Source: Nematostella vectensis
Lineage: Eukaryota > Cnidaria > Anthozoa > Actiniaria > Edwardsiidae
DNA: 64,000 bases
Assembly (NCBI RefSeq): GCF_932526225.1
Contig: NC_064042.1
Span: 16,112,751-16,176,750, forward strand
Direction of reading: 5' to 3'
Part shown: piece by piece, positions 1 through 10,280 of the stretch
How the letters are laid out: each line of letters opens with the position of its first letter
Position numbering within the stretch: position 1 is the stretch's first letter
Position numbers and translations under genes: made by a program
Notes under the pieces: generated by a model
What the model was told of the DNA's origin: nothing
What the model saw: the letters and a program-made list of their open reading frames with translations, nothing else
Database searches by the model: none

Positions 1-178
1 AAGCCGCAAGGCCTAGTAAGCCGCAAGACCAAGCAAGACCAAGCAAGCCGCAAGCCGCAAGACCAAGCAAGCCGCAAGACCAAGCAAGCCGCAAGACCAA
101 GCAAGCCGCATGACCAACCAAGCCGCAAGACCAAGTTAGCAGCAAGACGCAAGACCAAGCAAGCCGCAAGACCAGCGT
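1..178. repeat. Degenerate short tandem repeat, about 17-bp unit
   Basis: Repeated copies of aagccgcaagaccaagc with indels. The array is cut by the window edge. No coding potential is seen. Confidence 0.85.
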
Positions 179-370
179 TGGCACTACCAATTTCTTTAAC
201 AAAAATGGGCTGTTATTTTAAGAATGTGTGAAATGATAATTGCTTACCTCTGCTTCTATTAATTCATCTTGTATGTTATTTAACCAAACTTGGTTTAAAC
301 TTTGGCTGTATATAGTGTTAAAAGGTGGTATAGCATCATATAATATTGGGTCTAAGCAAGTTCTAGAAAT

Positions 371-600
371 CACCCATACTGGTACTGGTAGTTATGTGGG
401 ACTGTGGGGCTCTATCTCGGATAATATCACCCATACTGGTACTGATGGTTATGTGGGACTGTGGGGCTCTATCTCGGATAATATCACCCATACTGGTACT
501 GGTGGTTATGTGGAACTGTGGGGCTCTATCTCGGATAATATCACCCATACTGGTACTGATGATTATGTGGGACTGTGGGGCTCTATCTCGGGTAATATCA
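371..600. repeat. 57-bp minisatellite, four copies
   Basis: The phrase cacccatactggtactg recurs at 371, 428, 485 and 542, an exact 57-bp step. Because 57 is a multiple of three, open frames run through it on both strands, but there is no sign of a gene. The stretch 601-796 after it holds nothing I recognise. Confidence 0.9.
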
Positions 601-790
601 AAATATGAAGGGGCAGCAGAGGCAAATACATCTAAATAGACATCTAGTAGGTTCTAATAAGATAATTTCTGATAATAATACAAAATCAAAGTGTCCAGCA
701 AAGGGAAGGAGGGTATCTGGATATACATCTAGAAGATCCTTATAAGATAAGAGGGATATAACCATCTAATTGCAAATAATCAGAGGGAAA

Positions 791-796
791 CAATGA
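791..796. repeat. Target site duplication, left copy
   Basis: CAATGA directly precedes the G-run that begins the left inverted repeat. The same six bases follow the right inverted repeat at 9473-9478. A 6-bp duplication is the usual size for Polinton-type integrases. Confidence 0.7.
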
Positions 797-950
797 GGGG
801 GGGGACTGGGGACTTTCATAGACACCGAAACGCGTTTCGCGTAGATTAATAATTGCTTATTATCAATCTACGTCGGGACCACTTTGCGTAGATAAATAAT
901 TGGCAATTATCAATCTACGTCGGGCGGGGCTCTGGTAGATAAATAGTCAG
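797..950 (+). repeat. Left terminal inverted repeat of viral element
   Basis: It starts with a run of eight G, then ACTGGGGACTTTCATAGACA and onwards. Read on the opposite strand, the right end has the same order with few mismatches for about 110 bp, then weaker similarity. The repeat contains its own palindromes built from cgtagattaataattg and caattatcaatctacg. From about 950 to 1,200 is subterminal sequence with no gene. Confidence 0.88.
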
Positions 951-1205
951 CAATTGCTAACCTGCGTCGGGTGGGGTTCGGGTAGGAAGGTCGGGCAAGA
1001 GCGCGCCAAGGGGGGAGCCTAAGACGATGACAGGGTGGCTGGCCCCCATGCCCTTCGCGCGGTAGCATGTGGAAACCAAGGCACAAGATACAAGCACAAT
1101 AAACGCAAAACGCCTTTATTTACAAACACAGTGATGCCTAGCAACGCCGTTTCGCCCAATATCAGGGCTCATCAGCACACCTAGCACACAAAAAGTACAG
1201 ATGTG

Positions 1206-2490
1206 GACGGCACTAGAGGCTCAAGGGATCGCAAAATCGTCCCAAGCATGGCACGAAATCGCTAAGCCCGCAGTGACTCAAAGGACCGCAAAATCGTTCC
1301 AAGCGTGGTACGACATCGCTAAGCCCGCAGTGACTCAAAGGATCGCAAAATCGTTCCAAGCGTGGTACGACATCGCTAAGCCCGCAATGACTCAAGAGAT
1401 CGCAAAATCGTTCCAAGCTTGGCACGAAATCGCTAAGCCCACAATGGCTCAAGGGATCGCAGAATCGTTCCAAGCTTGGCACGAAATCGCTAAGCCCGCA
1501 ATGGCTCAAGGGATCGCAGAATCGTGCCAAGCGTGGCACGAAATCGCTAAGCCCGCAGTGACTCGAGGGATCGCAGAATCGTTCCAAGCGTGGCACGAAA
1601 TCGCTAAGCCCGCAATGGCTCAAGGGATCGCAGAATCGTGCCAAGCGTGGCACGAAATCGCTATGCCCGCAGTGACTCAAGGGATCGCAAAATCGTTTTA
1701 AGCGTGGCACGAAATCGCTAAGCCCGTAATGACTCAAGGGATCGCAAACTCGTTCCAAGCTTGGCACGAAATCGCTAAGCCTGCAATGGCTCAAGGGATC
1801 GCAGAATCGTTCCAAGCTTGGCACGAAATCGCTAAGCCCGCAATGGCTCAAGGGATCGCAGAATCGTGCCAAGCGTGGCACGAAATCGCTAAGCCCGCAG
1901 TGACTCGAGGGATCGCAGAATCGTTCCAAGCGTGGCACGAAATCGCTAAGCCCGCAATGGCTCAAGGGATCGCAGAATCGTGCCAAGCGTGGCACGAAAT
2001 CGCTATGCCCGCAGTGACTCAAGGGATCGCAAAATCGTTTTAAGCGTGGCACGAAATCGCTAAGCCCGTAATGACTCAAGGGATCGCAAACTCGTTCCAA
2101 GCTTGGCACGAAATCGCTAAGCCTGCAATGGCTCAAGGGATCGCAGAATCGTTCCAAGCTTGGCACGAAATCGCTAAGCCCGCAATGGCTCAAGGGATCG
2201 CAGAATCGTGCCAAGCGTGGCACGAAATCGCTAAGCCCGCAGTGACTCGAGGGATCGCAGAATCGTTCCAAGCGTGGCACGAAATCGCTAAGCCCGCAAT
2301 GGCTCAAGGGATCGCAGAATCGTGCCAAGCGTGGCACGAAATCGCTAAGCCCGCAGTGACTCGAGGGATCGCAGAATCGTTCCAAGCGTGGCACGAAACC
2401 GCTAAGCCCGCAATGCCTCAAGGGATCGCAGAACCGTGCCAAGCGTGGCACGAAGTCGCTTAGCCCGCAATGACTCAAGGGATCGCAAAA
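1206..2490. repeat. 57-bp tandem array inside the viral element, about 22 copies
   Basis: The unit contains atggctcaagggatcgcaga and steps by exactly 57 bp (for example 1444, 1501). A higher-order block of six units (342 bp) is itself duplicated: 1729-2043 and 2071 onward match almost exactly, including a shared stop. A 57-bp unit is 19 codons, so both strands read as 19-residue repeats. On the minus strand the repeat is read straight on from the end of the penton/fibre-like relic, so that relic could once have carried a repetitive tail. Alternatively the array is a non-coding expansion that replaced lost genes. Confidence 0.93.
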
Positions 2491-2493
2491 ATG

Positions 2494-3157
2494 TTTAAGG
2501 CGAACAGGCTTGCCCTTAAAGTCCACCCGTCTACCGCAGTCATCCCTGCCCCATATTTGGATACTCGAGACAAACTCAGAGGAAGATGCTGAGACACAAA
2601 CGGGGGCGTCGGGTCCATAGACGACTTTCTTGTGCGGCCAGGGGTTTCTAGGCAAGCGAGAACGTTTGATGGCTCGCCTAAGGAGAGGCATTGCGTGCGA
2701 TCTACGATATCGCAGCAGTTGTAGAGGGCCTCTATTTTCGGCAAAACCACCTTAAATGCCCCCCCCCCCCCAAGGGCAGTGCGAGGCCCCGCTCCCCCAA
2801 CTGATCGTCTTTAGCCTCTAGGCCAAATAGTGCGCAAAGCTCGGCATTCAGGAACGCAACGCCATTGGACATGAGCGCGATCTTCCCGGTGAGGGGATCC
2901 AGCTCCGCGGTCAGAATCTTGCTTTCAGCGCGGTTGATCGTTTCCACGATGGACTCGGCCGTGTTGTGCCCGGCTGATAGAGTAGCGATGGACGGGAGGG
3001 CGGCTATAGTCGTTATCTGATGCTCCCGCTCGAAATTATACCAGCTGTTATTATACAGCGAGCACTGCCGGAGCGCCACGAAGCGTGGGCGCCTTATCGG
3101 CCGCTCGAAGAAGAGCGTCTGTTCGCCTTTGGTGAGCACAATATGTAGGACCACCAT
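2494..3157 (-). pseudogene. Penton/fibre-like viral structural protein relic
   Basis: An ATG at 3157 opens a frame with MVVLHIVLTKGEQ, followed by a segment (residues about 25-45) with the pattern ALRQCSLYNNSWYN. This resembles a structural protein family I recall from cnidarian Polinton-like elements. The frame is broken at the C-run at 2760-2771, continues in a second frame to about 2,590, and shifts again into a third that carries SSEFVSSI and DFKGKP. The last motif is typical of this family's C-terminus. After that the sequence runs directly into the 57-bp array. With at least two frameshifts it cannot encode an intact protein. The function (vertex or fibre protein of the capsid) is inferred from family context only. 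Confidence 0.6.
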
Positions 3158-3199
3158 TGTGTTTAACACAGCCCGCCTTCGTGTTTAACAGGACTGAGC

Positions 3200-4500
3200 A
3201 TGGATTGGGAAGGCTGGCGGATGCTGAACGAGGAGGCGACCCCCCGAAGGGGGGCGGAAGAGACGAAAAAGGCGGCAACTGCGTCGGGAGCCTCTATAGC
3301 CGAACATATCAAACACGCTATAGCCGAACAAGTCAAACACGCAAAACCCGGTTTCCCTAGGTCTCTGACCCTCGCGCGGCCTCGCAGAGGACTGCTCTAC
3401 GCCGTGCCCGCGACCCCCGTGGAGAGCACGGCCTCAGACATCACCCCACTACTCACGAAGCTAGAGATACACGTGGCTGAGGACAAATCATTCACGACTA
3501 AGGTCCGAGACATATTCAAAGAGACAGTAGTCACGCACAAGTCCGCCAAGGAGTCTCGCCGGTGGCTATCGGAGCCTTCCTATGGGTACTGGCCACAGCA
3601 ACTCAACTTTGCGGTCTGGTGCGCAACCGCCGGATGCGGGGTGTCCCTAACCGACCCCGCTTTCGCCACGCTCCCCTCTGTCGTCAGGGGGTTTCTAAGG
3701 TTTCACGTCTACTTTACCACGCGGAGGATACTCTACGAGCTCGGCGCCCCTCTGCCTGGCGACAGTCCGTTCACGCAAAAAGGTAACCCCTACAAGAAAG
3801 CCGCTTTCGAGCGTCTATGTATAGAGTTCGGTTTGCCGCGTAAGCCGGACTTCCGATGGAAAGGCGGGCGGAACCACAGGCTAGGCGATGTGTTTGTGTT
3901 CTACCCGGGGGAGGGCTATCGCAACGTGCACGTGATCCGTGGCTACGACACGGCGGCGGACGAGTACCCGAGCCACCTCAATCTGTTTAGCGACGAAGGT
4001 GGGACGTACAATAGTGGGAAGCAGGTGGGTTTCATACGCAACGACGACCACGGGGGTGTGCAATATAGCTGGTTTGCGCCTCCCAAAGGTGAGGGGCTGA
4101 CAAAAGCAGGGCTAGGAAGACTCGATCGCTCGGTCGAGGCGTTCGTCTACGCAGTGCTTGGCGAGCAGGTAAACGTCCGTTCCTCTTTCGCGGGGGCCGG
4201 TGGGCCGGCCATGGAGGCGCAGGCGGAGTTTACGAAGCTGCTTGAAGACTCGATCATAGAAAACGACATCGCTCAAAGCGTGCAAAGGTACCAGTTAGCC
4301 GTGCAGGAGGCCAAGGTGAGACTGAGTCTTGCAGTCGCACCAGGAGTGTGGCTGATGCCGAGCGATCTGGTGATAAACACGCAAAGCGTCGTGGGCTACA
4401 ACAATAAACTGCAGAAAGCCACAGACTCCATGACGCTTTGCTCAAACGCGATCAAAACCGAGACAAAGCCAGTCGATGCTCATAACATGGCCGGTGGGCA
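3200..4500 (+). CDS. Cnidarian Polinton-associated structural-type protein
   Basis: The frame opens at ATG 3200, 42 bp from the divergent penton/fibre-like relic. The first 430 residues look like real protein. Recognisable segments include RGFLRFHVYFTTRRILYEL (about 165-185), AAFERLCIEFGLP (about 205) and VVGYNNKLQKATDS near 400, a tail motif I associate with this family. The biochemical role is unknown; virion structure is likely from its neighbours. The frame stays open to 5317, but beyond about 4,500 it is antisense to the membrane/coiled-coil gene, so the true end was probably near 4,500 and its stop has been lost or moved. This is the least damaged gene in the element. Confidence 0.6.
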
Positions 4501-5660
4501 TCCTAGGGTGCAACACGTGACTGATCCGAGGATCGGCCGTGTGCCGTTCCGGCGGCGAAGCAAGGCTTTAGCACCTGCGAAAGCGCACGCAGAGGGCGCG
4601 GCGCCTGCCCCCTTTTCACGTATGCATGCTGCGCATAGCATGACCGCCGCCGGGACGGAAAGAGTGACCACACCGCCCTCAAGGCGGGGTTGTCGGCACT
4701 CGCGGTGGCCGCGGCGTATTACTTGTTCCGGCGTATTACTTGTGCTTTGCATTCGACGAACCAAGAACGCGGCTACGGCTAGAATGAGCAGCCACGCATT
4801 CTCGCCAAGGAATTTCACCGCTTCCCCTGCAGCCTTAAACACGAAGTTCGCGAGGCTGCATACTAGCCCAGGGAGAAGCTCGCCTAGCTTTTTTCCGATA
4901 GCCTTAAGCCTGTTACCGATCCCTCTGGCCACGGATGAGAGCGACCTGCCGAGCGACGTCACAATGGCCGCGATCGTCGTCGCTACGGCTAACTCGATTG
5001 CGGTGACGGTAGAGCCGTACTTTTTGAAGATGACTTTGATGCGCTCTCTGAGCGGCTTTCGGTTTTCGAGCTATCGGTTTTCGCGTTCTAGTTCGTCAAT
5101 CTCGGATAGCCTCTCCTCGTTGCGCTCACGGGCCTCTTGGCGGCGACTCTCTGACGTGTTAGGGTTGTCGATGGTCTCCCTGTCTGTGGCTACCACCCCT
5201 TGCAGCACTTGGACTCGTTCTGTGTTCTCCTGGATGACCGCGTCTATCTCTGCCACGGACCCCATCGCCAGCTTGAAGCCTTTGCAACATCCTGTCGAAC
5301 GCCCCCGTTCTCATTGAACAGCTGTCTTGGCTTAGTCCAACCTCCTTTGCCGAGGTTGCGAAGCTGTATTAGCGTCTTTCCCCTCCGGTCTGACTGGAAC
5401 CGTATCAGATTCTCGTTAAGGTTTGGGTGTTCCTCCCTGAGGGACTGGAGACCGAGTCTTGTCGCTGCACCCTCTGTGGTGAACGAGGTTTCAGCGGTCG
5501 TTTGCGTCCGGGCCCCCCGCGATGACGTGCTCGTCATTGGGATCGACTCCCCATCGTCGGGGTCAAACGGGATAAGGGGCGTCGTCTCGTCGTAGCCCGC
5601 TACGCGATCGGCGGACTCACCCGGAAAGAAATCGTCAATGTTAACGTCAACATCACCCAT
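4480..5660 (-). pseudogene. Viral membrane/coiled-coil protein relic
   Basis: It starts at ATG 5660 with an acidic N-terminus (MGDVDVNIDDFFPG) containing TPLIPFDPDDGESIPM. A frameshift near 5,250-5,265 leads to a glutamate/arginine-rich stretch predicted as coiled coil (ERNEERLSEIDELERENR). A second break near 5,070 leads to an amphipathic region (GNRLKAIGKKLGELLPG) and one hydrophobic segment, ENAWLLILAVAAFLV, that looks membrane-spanning. The order of acidic N-terminus, coiled coil, then membrane segment matches a recurrent protein of cnidarian Polinton-like elements; a minor capsid or membrane-active role is possible but unproven. It converges on the plus-strand gene ending near 4,500, and their tails overlap slightly. 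Not intact. Confidence 0.6.
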
Positions 5661-5744
5661 GATGCGTGCGCATAGCGCATGCTACTCTGTATTAGACATG
5701 TCTAACAGTCCGCACCATAGTCACGTGACTTCGTACTACTAGGA

Positions 5745-6830
5745 ATGTCAGTCAGCGATAAACTTGACCCCCAACGAACACCCAGAACTCCTCTGGGGTT
5801 GAAAGCCGAGAGAACTGTTTACCGGGTCACTCTCAACCCGTCGACGGCTTCCAGTGGCGAGACGCTATATGTGGCGGTCCCAAAGCTATCGGAAGGCGTC
5901 ACGCTCGTGCTTGGCTCCTTGAGGGTCGGTTTCGATCTCTCCATCTCAGGCCAAGCAAACAATACCGTCGTGAACAACGTCGGCCGAAATCTCGTGAGCA
6001 GCCTGAGAATCACGTTTGCAGGAGAAACGCTCCAGGACACCAACCGCTACGATGTCTTCAAGACGTATGAGGAGCTTTACCTGTCCAAGGTCGAGAGAGA
6101 GGACCGCCTGGAGCAGGGCATACAGTCAGAAAACATGCGCAAGCTTCGCTCCAAGGCTGGCGATAAAGCGACTAGTAACGCCAAGGAGAACGCTCTAAAC
6201 GCCGCCCACGGGACAAAGTACACCGTCCCGCTAGACCATTCTCTGCTGACGGACTACGGCGTACTGTACCCAAGGGCGCTCTCCGAGGCGCTGCTCTTCG
6301 AGATCACGCTCGCAACGGTTGACCAGGTAGTAGTCGGAAGCGATGCTACCAAATTATCCTATGCATAAAAAATCTAGAGCTGGAATACGAAAGGGACGAC
6401 AACCTCGCCCGGTCTGCAGCCGCCGCCTACCAAAACGGCACAACGTTCTTCTACGAGCAAGTGAACCTCCACAAGACCTTCGTGATTAGCAAAGGGACGG
6501 ACAGCATAATCAACGAGAGTGTCAACCTGCCGCGAAGGTCTATGAGTGGTCTGTTGCTCCTCTTTGTGGAGCCATACACGGCAGGGGCTCGCGACTCTGA
6601 GAAGTTCGTGTATCCCGACATCAAGAGCGTTCGCGTTACAATCGACGGCATGCCAAACAAGGTCTTCAGCCAGGGACTGCGCCCCACGGACTTCTGGAGG
6701 GAGGCGAAAAGGCGGTTCGTCCGCCCCTCCCCTGGGGGGCACAGCGGAGCGCCTGCCGCCCCGGCAGTCAGCCCCGAGTCGTTCTATGGCGATAACAAGT
6801 TTGCTCTGTGGTGTGTGCTCGACCTACAAC
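5745..6830 (+). pseudogene. Major capsid protein relic, truncated
   Basis: From ATG 5745 the frame encodes a beta-rich N-terminal part with YRVTLNPSTASSGETLYVAV and SLRITFAGETLQDTNRYDVF. It resembles the double-jelly-roll capsid protein of cnidarian Polinton-like elements. A -1 shift inside the A-run near 6,367 creates a stop; the continuation lies in the next frame and includes RRSMSGLLLLFVEPYTAG and ARDSEKFVYPD. A final recognisable stretch, SFYGDNKFALW, ends at about 6,820. Then similarity stops and the sequence becomes the antisense of the polymerase relic. So both a frameshift and a 3' truncation by deletion are present. Its start is divergent from the acidic gene at 5660, with 84 bp between them that could hold a shared promoter. 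Confidence 0.7.
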
Positions 6831-8660
6831 ACCTCCCTCGCCGTGGCCATGACGAGGTCACCCGAGTCTAACAGGTCCTTGAGCTCTGGCGTGGTGATCC
6901 AGCCCTCGTTTTGTTCCAAGTGCTGCCCTACCCTCGCGGAAATGAAGGGGTGGCAGGCCTCAGAGAACTCCCACTCGGTCAGCTGAATGACCCCGGTTAG
7001 TTGAAGAACCTCGCTCAATGGCCATCCCACAACATCCGCGATACGATACACGTTCGTAGGGAAGCCGTATTTCCTTACCACATCAATGGCGTCCGAGGCG
7101 CCGCCGGAGAGGCCGTCCTCGCACCCTAGGTATGCCGCATGCATGTCGATGTGCGCATGAGGCTGCGCCCCTAAGTTTTCCTTGCTGTTCCACACTTTGG
7201 TATCAACCTGCGCCGCTCGCCAGACGTCCCAGTATTTAAGAGGCGTTGGCCTGATGTTCTCTCTTTGGGTCCACTTTCTGAAGCGATACCCTATTGCGCC
7301 TCCCATCGAGTGCGTAGCTTCAGTATACTCTTGGTAGGCTGGGTGATCATCAGGGAGCCATTGAGGATCATATCCTGTATCGTCTGTAAACGCCCTGTCG
7401 ATAGCCGCTCCGTCCTGTCCCGATCGGTACAGTTTGCCTTCGTGCGTGACTATAACACGCCCGCACAGCCAGATCCTCGTGCTTCTGGGGATCGCCCTGT
7501 TTATAAAGCGAATGAGCACCTCTCGCACTTTTGCCTCGCGCGTTTCTGTGGCGGCACTGGTAGCGCGAAGCGCTGCCTTCTCCTGACATAACGAACGAAG
7601 CTTCCCCTCAGCCTCGAAGTCTAGGCCGTGGACGCTCGTGATCGCAGGTGGTTCGGTCGGAAGCACCGCCCAGGCGTGGTTATTGTGGCATGGGATAGTG
7701 ACCCTCGCCTTAGTCTTGTACTTCCCCGAGTCCCACAGAACGTTACCCAGGGCGTCCACGGCTACTAGCTTTACCTCGAGCTTCTTTTCCATCTCAAAGA
7801 GGTCTTCTTTGGTGCATCCCGTAGTGGCCAGCATCTTGTCATATCGCTCGATGATCTTGCCTCGTGTCTTGGTTAGACCGAGGGAGCGCGAGGTGCCGCG
7901 ATTCCTCAAGAATTCGGCAACATAACTCACAACACAGTTAGCGAAGGTGTCACCCCCCTCCCTCGCTCAAACATTGGCCCGGTCTCACCATTTTGCTCAG
8001 GTAAAGGGCGAAGCTCGTATCTCACGTAGACGAGGTACTCTCGTCCTTTCTCCCAAATACCCGCATCAATGCCTTCCAGGGCGCCGACTGCGATTTGGTC
8101 CCCTCTTTTGACTAATGACCCACCAATCTTGTGCTCCGAGCGCCCTTCCTCCTCTGTGATTGGCGCCAATGGCTCTGCGGGGGCCTTACCAACGACCGTA
8201 AAGAGTCTGTAACACCGGTCAGGGTCTACCATCTCAAGCACCGGTGGCAGCACTGCGTTAGCCCGCAGAGACTCTCGCTCGTGCGAGACCCACCACACCG
8301 AGTCACCGTCATTAATATCAGGCCCCCGCATAACCGGCTTTAGAGCAATGACACCTGATCCACCAAGATCTCGTATCTCCTGGTAAACACCGGCGCTTAT
8401 GTCATGGCCCCGAAGAGTGGCATCCACGCTTGGGAACCGAAGATGGGCGCCGCCGACGAAGAGAGAATAGTACTTCTCGGAGTCTAAGCCCTCTGGGCCC
8501 TTTTGCCGCCGTTCCAGCAGCAATGGGTCGAACTCGCGCCAGACTTCCTCTGGCCGCGAGCTCGCCTGCATGAGCGGCTTAAGCAGCTTGCGCTTGGCAT
8601 CCTTGGGGATGCCCTCGTCCAGGATGTTCTGCCAGTACGGCGGGCGCCTCTTTGTCAGGC
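6824..8660 (-). pseudogene. Protein-primed family B DNA polymerase relic
   Basis: Two open frames read leftwards. The first, open from about 8,660 to 7,927 (first ATG 8571), gives a conserved N-terminal region with GSGVIALKPV and VWWVSHERESL. It ends at a TGA next to the second frame (7930-6824), which has no ATG of its own, so one frameshift near 7,930 is likely. The second frame has CHNNHAWAVL and HIDMHAAYLGCE; the latter resembles polymerase motif A (D-x-x-A-x-Y). It ends 70 residues later at a stop, before motifs B and C, exactly where the capsid relic also ends. The enzyme would have replicated linear DNA from a terminal protein. It lacks the catalytic C-terminal half and must be inactive. 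The link between the two frames as one gene is my inference. Confidence 0.65.
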
Positions 8661-8690
8661 ATGCTATTGGGAATCTCTTCTATGTAAGCG

Positions 8691-8936
8691 TATGCCTTGT
8701 GCCACCCAGTCTCTAATTGCCTGTATCGCAGCCCTGCGGTATCAGACAGAACGGGTATTTGGGTATGCCTTGTGCCACCCAGTCTCTAATTGCCCGTATC
8801 GCAGCCCTGCGGTATCAGACAGGACGGGTATTTGGGCATGCCTTGTGCCACCCAGTCTCTAATTGCCCGTATCGCACGCCGGCGGGACTGGTGTTTGGGT
8901 ATGCCTTGTGCCACCCAGTCCCGCCGGCTGCGATAT
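8691..8936. repeat. 73-bp tandem repeat, about 3.5 copies
   Basis: The phrase atgccttgtgccacccagtc recurs at about 8692, 8765, 8838 and 8901. It interrupts the region just upstream of the polymerase relic and may have removed that gene's true start. Confidence 0.9.
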
Positions 8937-8984
8937 CAGACAGGACGAGTGCGAACCATTTCCGAGCGCGCCTCTCGGTGCAGC

Positions 8985-9194
8985 GCATCCTCTGCCCTGC
9001 ACGATTCGCTCCGCAGGGGCGGCCCGCGTCTCCGACTGCGTCCCTATGCCGCAGATCCTGCACGGCACGGGGAGGGGGCTGCCCTTACGGAGCCTTTGGA
9101 GGTGCACCTTGCAGTAGGTGTCCATGCAACTCTGGCCACACGTGTTTGCGTGGCCGACCTTTAGCCACCTGCAGTAATCTTTTCCGCACTTCAT
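8985..9194 (-). pseudogene. Small zinc-binding protein relic
   Basis: ATG at 9194 opens MKCGKDYCRWLKVGHANTCG, followed by Cys and His pairs (YCKVH, then PVPCRICGIGTQ). The spacing of Cys and His suggests two zinc-binding knuckles. I recall similar short proteins near one end of cnidarian Polinton-like elements. The last knuckle appears to continue in another frame (GRPCGANR) after a shift near 9,025. About 120 bp separate its start from the right inverted repeat. Its function is unknown; nucleic-acid binding or regulation is plausible. Confidence 0.5.
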
Positions 9195-9317
9195 CCTTCG
9201 AATGCTATGCACATGTGTATATATACGTACGTACGCACATGTGCATATACTACAGGACAGACGGGGGTCTAATTGCAAGGTTCCCACTCGTTTCTATGAA
9301 AGGCCCCAGTCCCGCCA

Positions 9318-9472
9318 TAGATTAATGATTGCTAACCACTGCTACATTAATAATTGCTAATTATTTATCTACGCGAAGTGGTCCCGACGTAGATTGATAA
9401 TTAGCAATTATTAATCTACGCGGAACGCGTTTCGGTGTCTATGAAAGTCCCCAGTCCCCCCCCCCCCCCCCC
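9318..9472 (-). repeat. Right terminal inverted repeat of viral element
   Basis: Its reverse complement matches the left repeat, including the terminal G-run (here C at 9456-9472), ACTGGGGACTTTCATAGACA, and the nested cgtagattaataattgc blocks. CAATGA follows at 9473. Confidence 0.88.
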
Positions 9473-9478
9473 CAATGA
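9473..9478. repeat. Target site duplication, right copy
   Basis: CAATGA, identical to 791-796. The first C is continuous with the terminal C-run, so a 5-bp duplication (AATGA) is also possible. Positions 9,479-9,949 are AT-rich with no recognised feature. Confidence 0.7.
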
Positions 9479-9956
9479 TAATATCATAATCTCAATATCA
9501 GTGATTTTAATCTTTGCGGGAGTAAGAAAGCCAAAGGTAACAATGGACATTGCATCCCTATACTATTATCAAAAAGCTAGATCCCCCCTAGAATATTATC
9601 AAGTGGTTATTTTTTTTGTAATTTTTATTATGTACTTATATATCATTTATCATACTCTGATTGAAATACCAAGTAATCACATGGGGCATCAAATAATACC
9701 TGGTCAATTTGGATAGAGCATTAACTACTTATTTTACAGTAAAGTAAGTAAAGCATATGATACTTATGAGTTATCACCGATTAATTATAAGTTTTTGTGA
9801 TTACTCTAGCTTGTTACACTAAATGCTATAAAACGCACAATAAAATATTCCGGTTCCGAATTTTTACGACAGTGGATAAAATATTTTGATTATTACAAAG
9901 AGCAGATGGACAAGATTGTTCTGTGAGAAATTAGGAGACTTTAAACTTCCATTTAC

Positions 9957-10280
9957 ATACCTGTCAACCTCCGAAAATGTCAAGGCTTCATATTTTTTGG
10001 GGGGGAGGGGTGGGGTATATTCACTTGGGGGGGGGGGGGGGGGAAGGGCTGGGTTTAACCTTGCAGGCGTTTGCCGTATAGAAAGCTCTGGGAAGGGAGG
10101 GAATTGTTGTTTCAAATATTTTAATAGAAAATAGGCAAAATGACGATTTTCTATGGAATAATTTTTCGGAAGCGTTAAAAATAGCTAAAAAGCGGGAGAT
10201 TTGCTGCTCAACGCGGGAGAGCGGGAAAAGGGGTCCAAAATCTTGAGACTCCCGCCTAATGCGGGGGAGTTGACAGGTAT
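9957..10280. mobile_element. MITE with ATACCTGTCAAC inverted ends
   Basis: atacctgtcaac at 9957-9968 and gttgacaggtat at 10269-10280 are perfect inverted ends. Both ends are followed outward by catttac (9950-9956 and 10282-10288), a likely target duplication of 7-8 bp. The interior has G-runs and no coding potential. A size of 324 bp fits a non-autonomous DNA transposon; the 7-8 bp duplication hints at a hAT-like enzyme. Confidence 0.72.

Larger units (their letters stand above)
797..9472. mobile_element. Decayed Polinton/adintovirus-like endogenous viral element
   Basis: An 8,676-bp unit bounded by inverted repeats (797-about 950 and about 9,318-9,472) and a 6-bp direct duplication. From left to right it carries a 57-bp tandem array, a penton/fibre-like relic (minus), a structural-type protein (plus), a membrane/coiled-coil protein (minus), a capsid protein (plus), a protein-primed DNA polymerase relic (minus) and a zinc-binding protein (minus). 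Base composition is visibly GC-richer than the AT-rich host flanks. Polintons are usually 15-20 kb, so this is short. Integrase, packaging ATPase and protease are not found, several genes are frameshifted, and an internal deletion joins the 3' ends of capsid and polymerase. I infer a dead, internally deleted provirus. Family placement rests on protein resemblance recalled from cnidarian genomes and on the ends, not on a search. Confidence 0.8.

Noticed and set aside
4500-5317. C-terminal extension of the plus-strand viral frame
   Set aside because: Antisense to the coiled-coil/membrane relic, with composition unlike the first 430 residues. Treated as overprinting by chance.
8717-9325. 202-codon plus-strand frame near the right viral end
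   Set aside because: It consists of the 73-bp repeat and the antisense of the zinc-binding relic; no own protein features.
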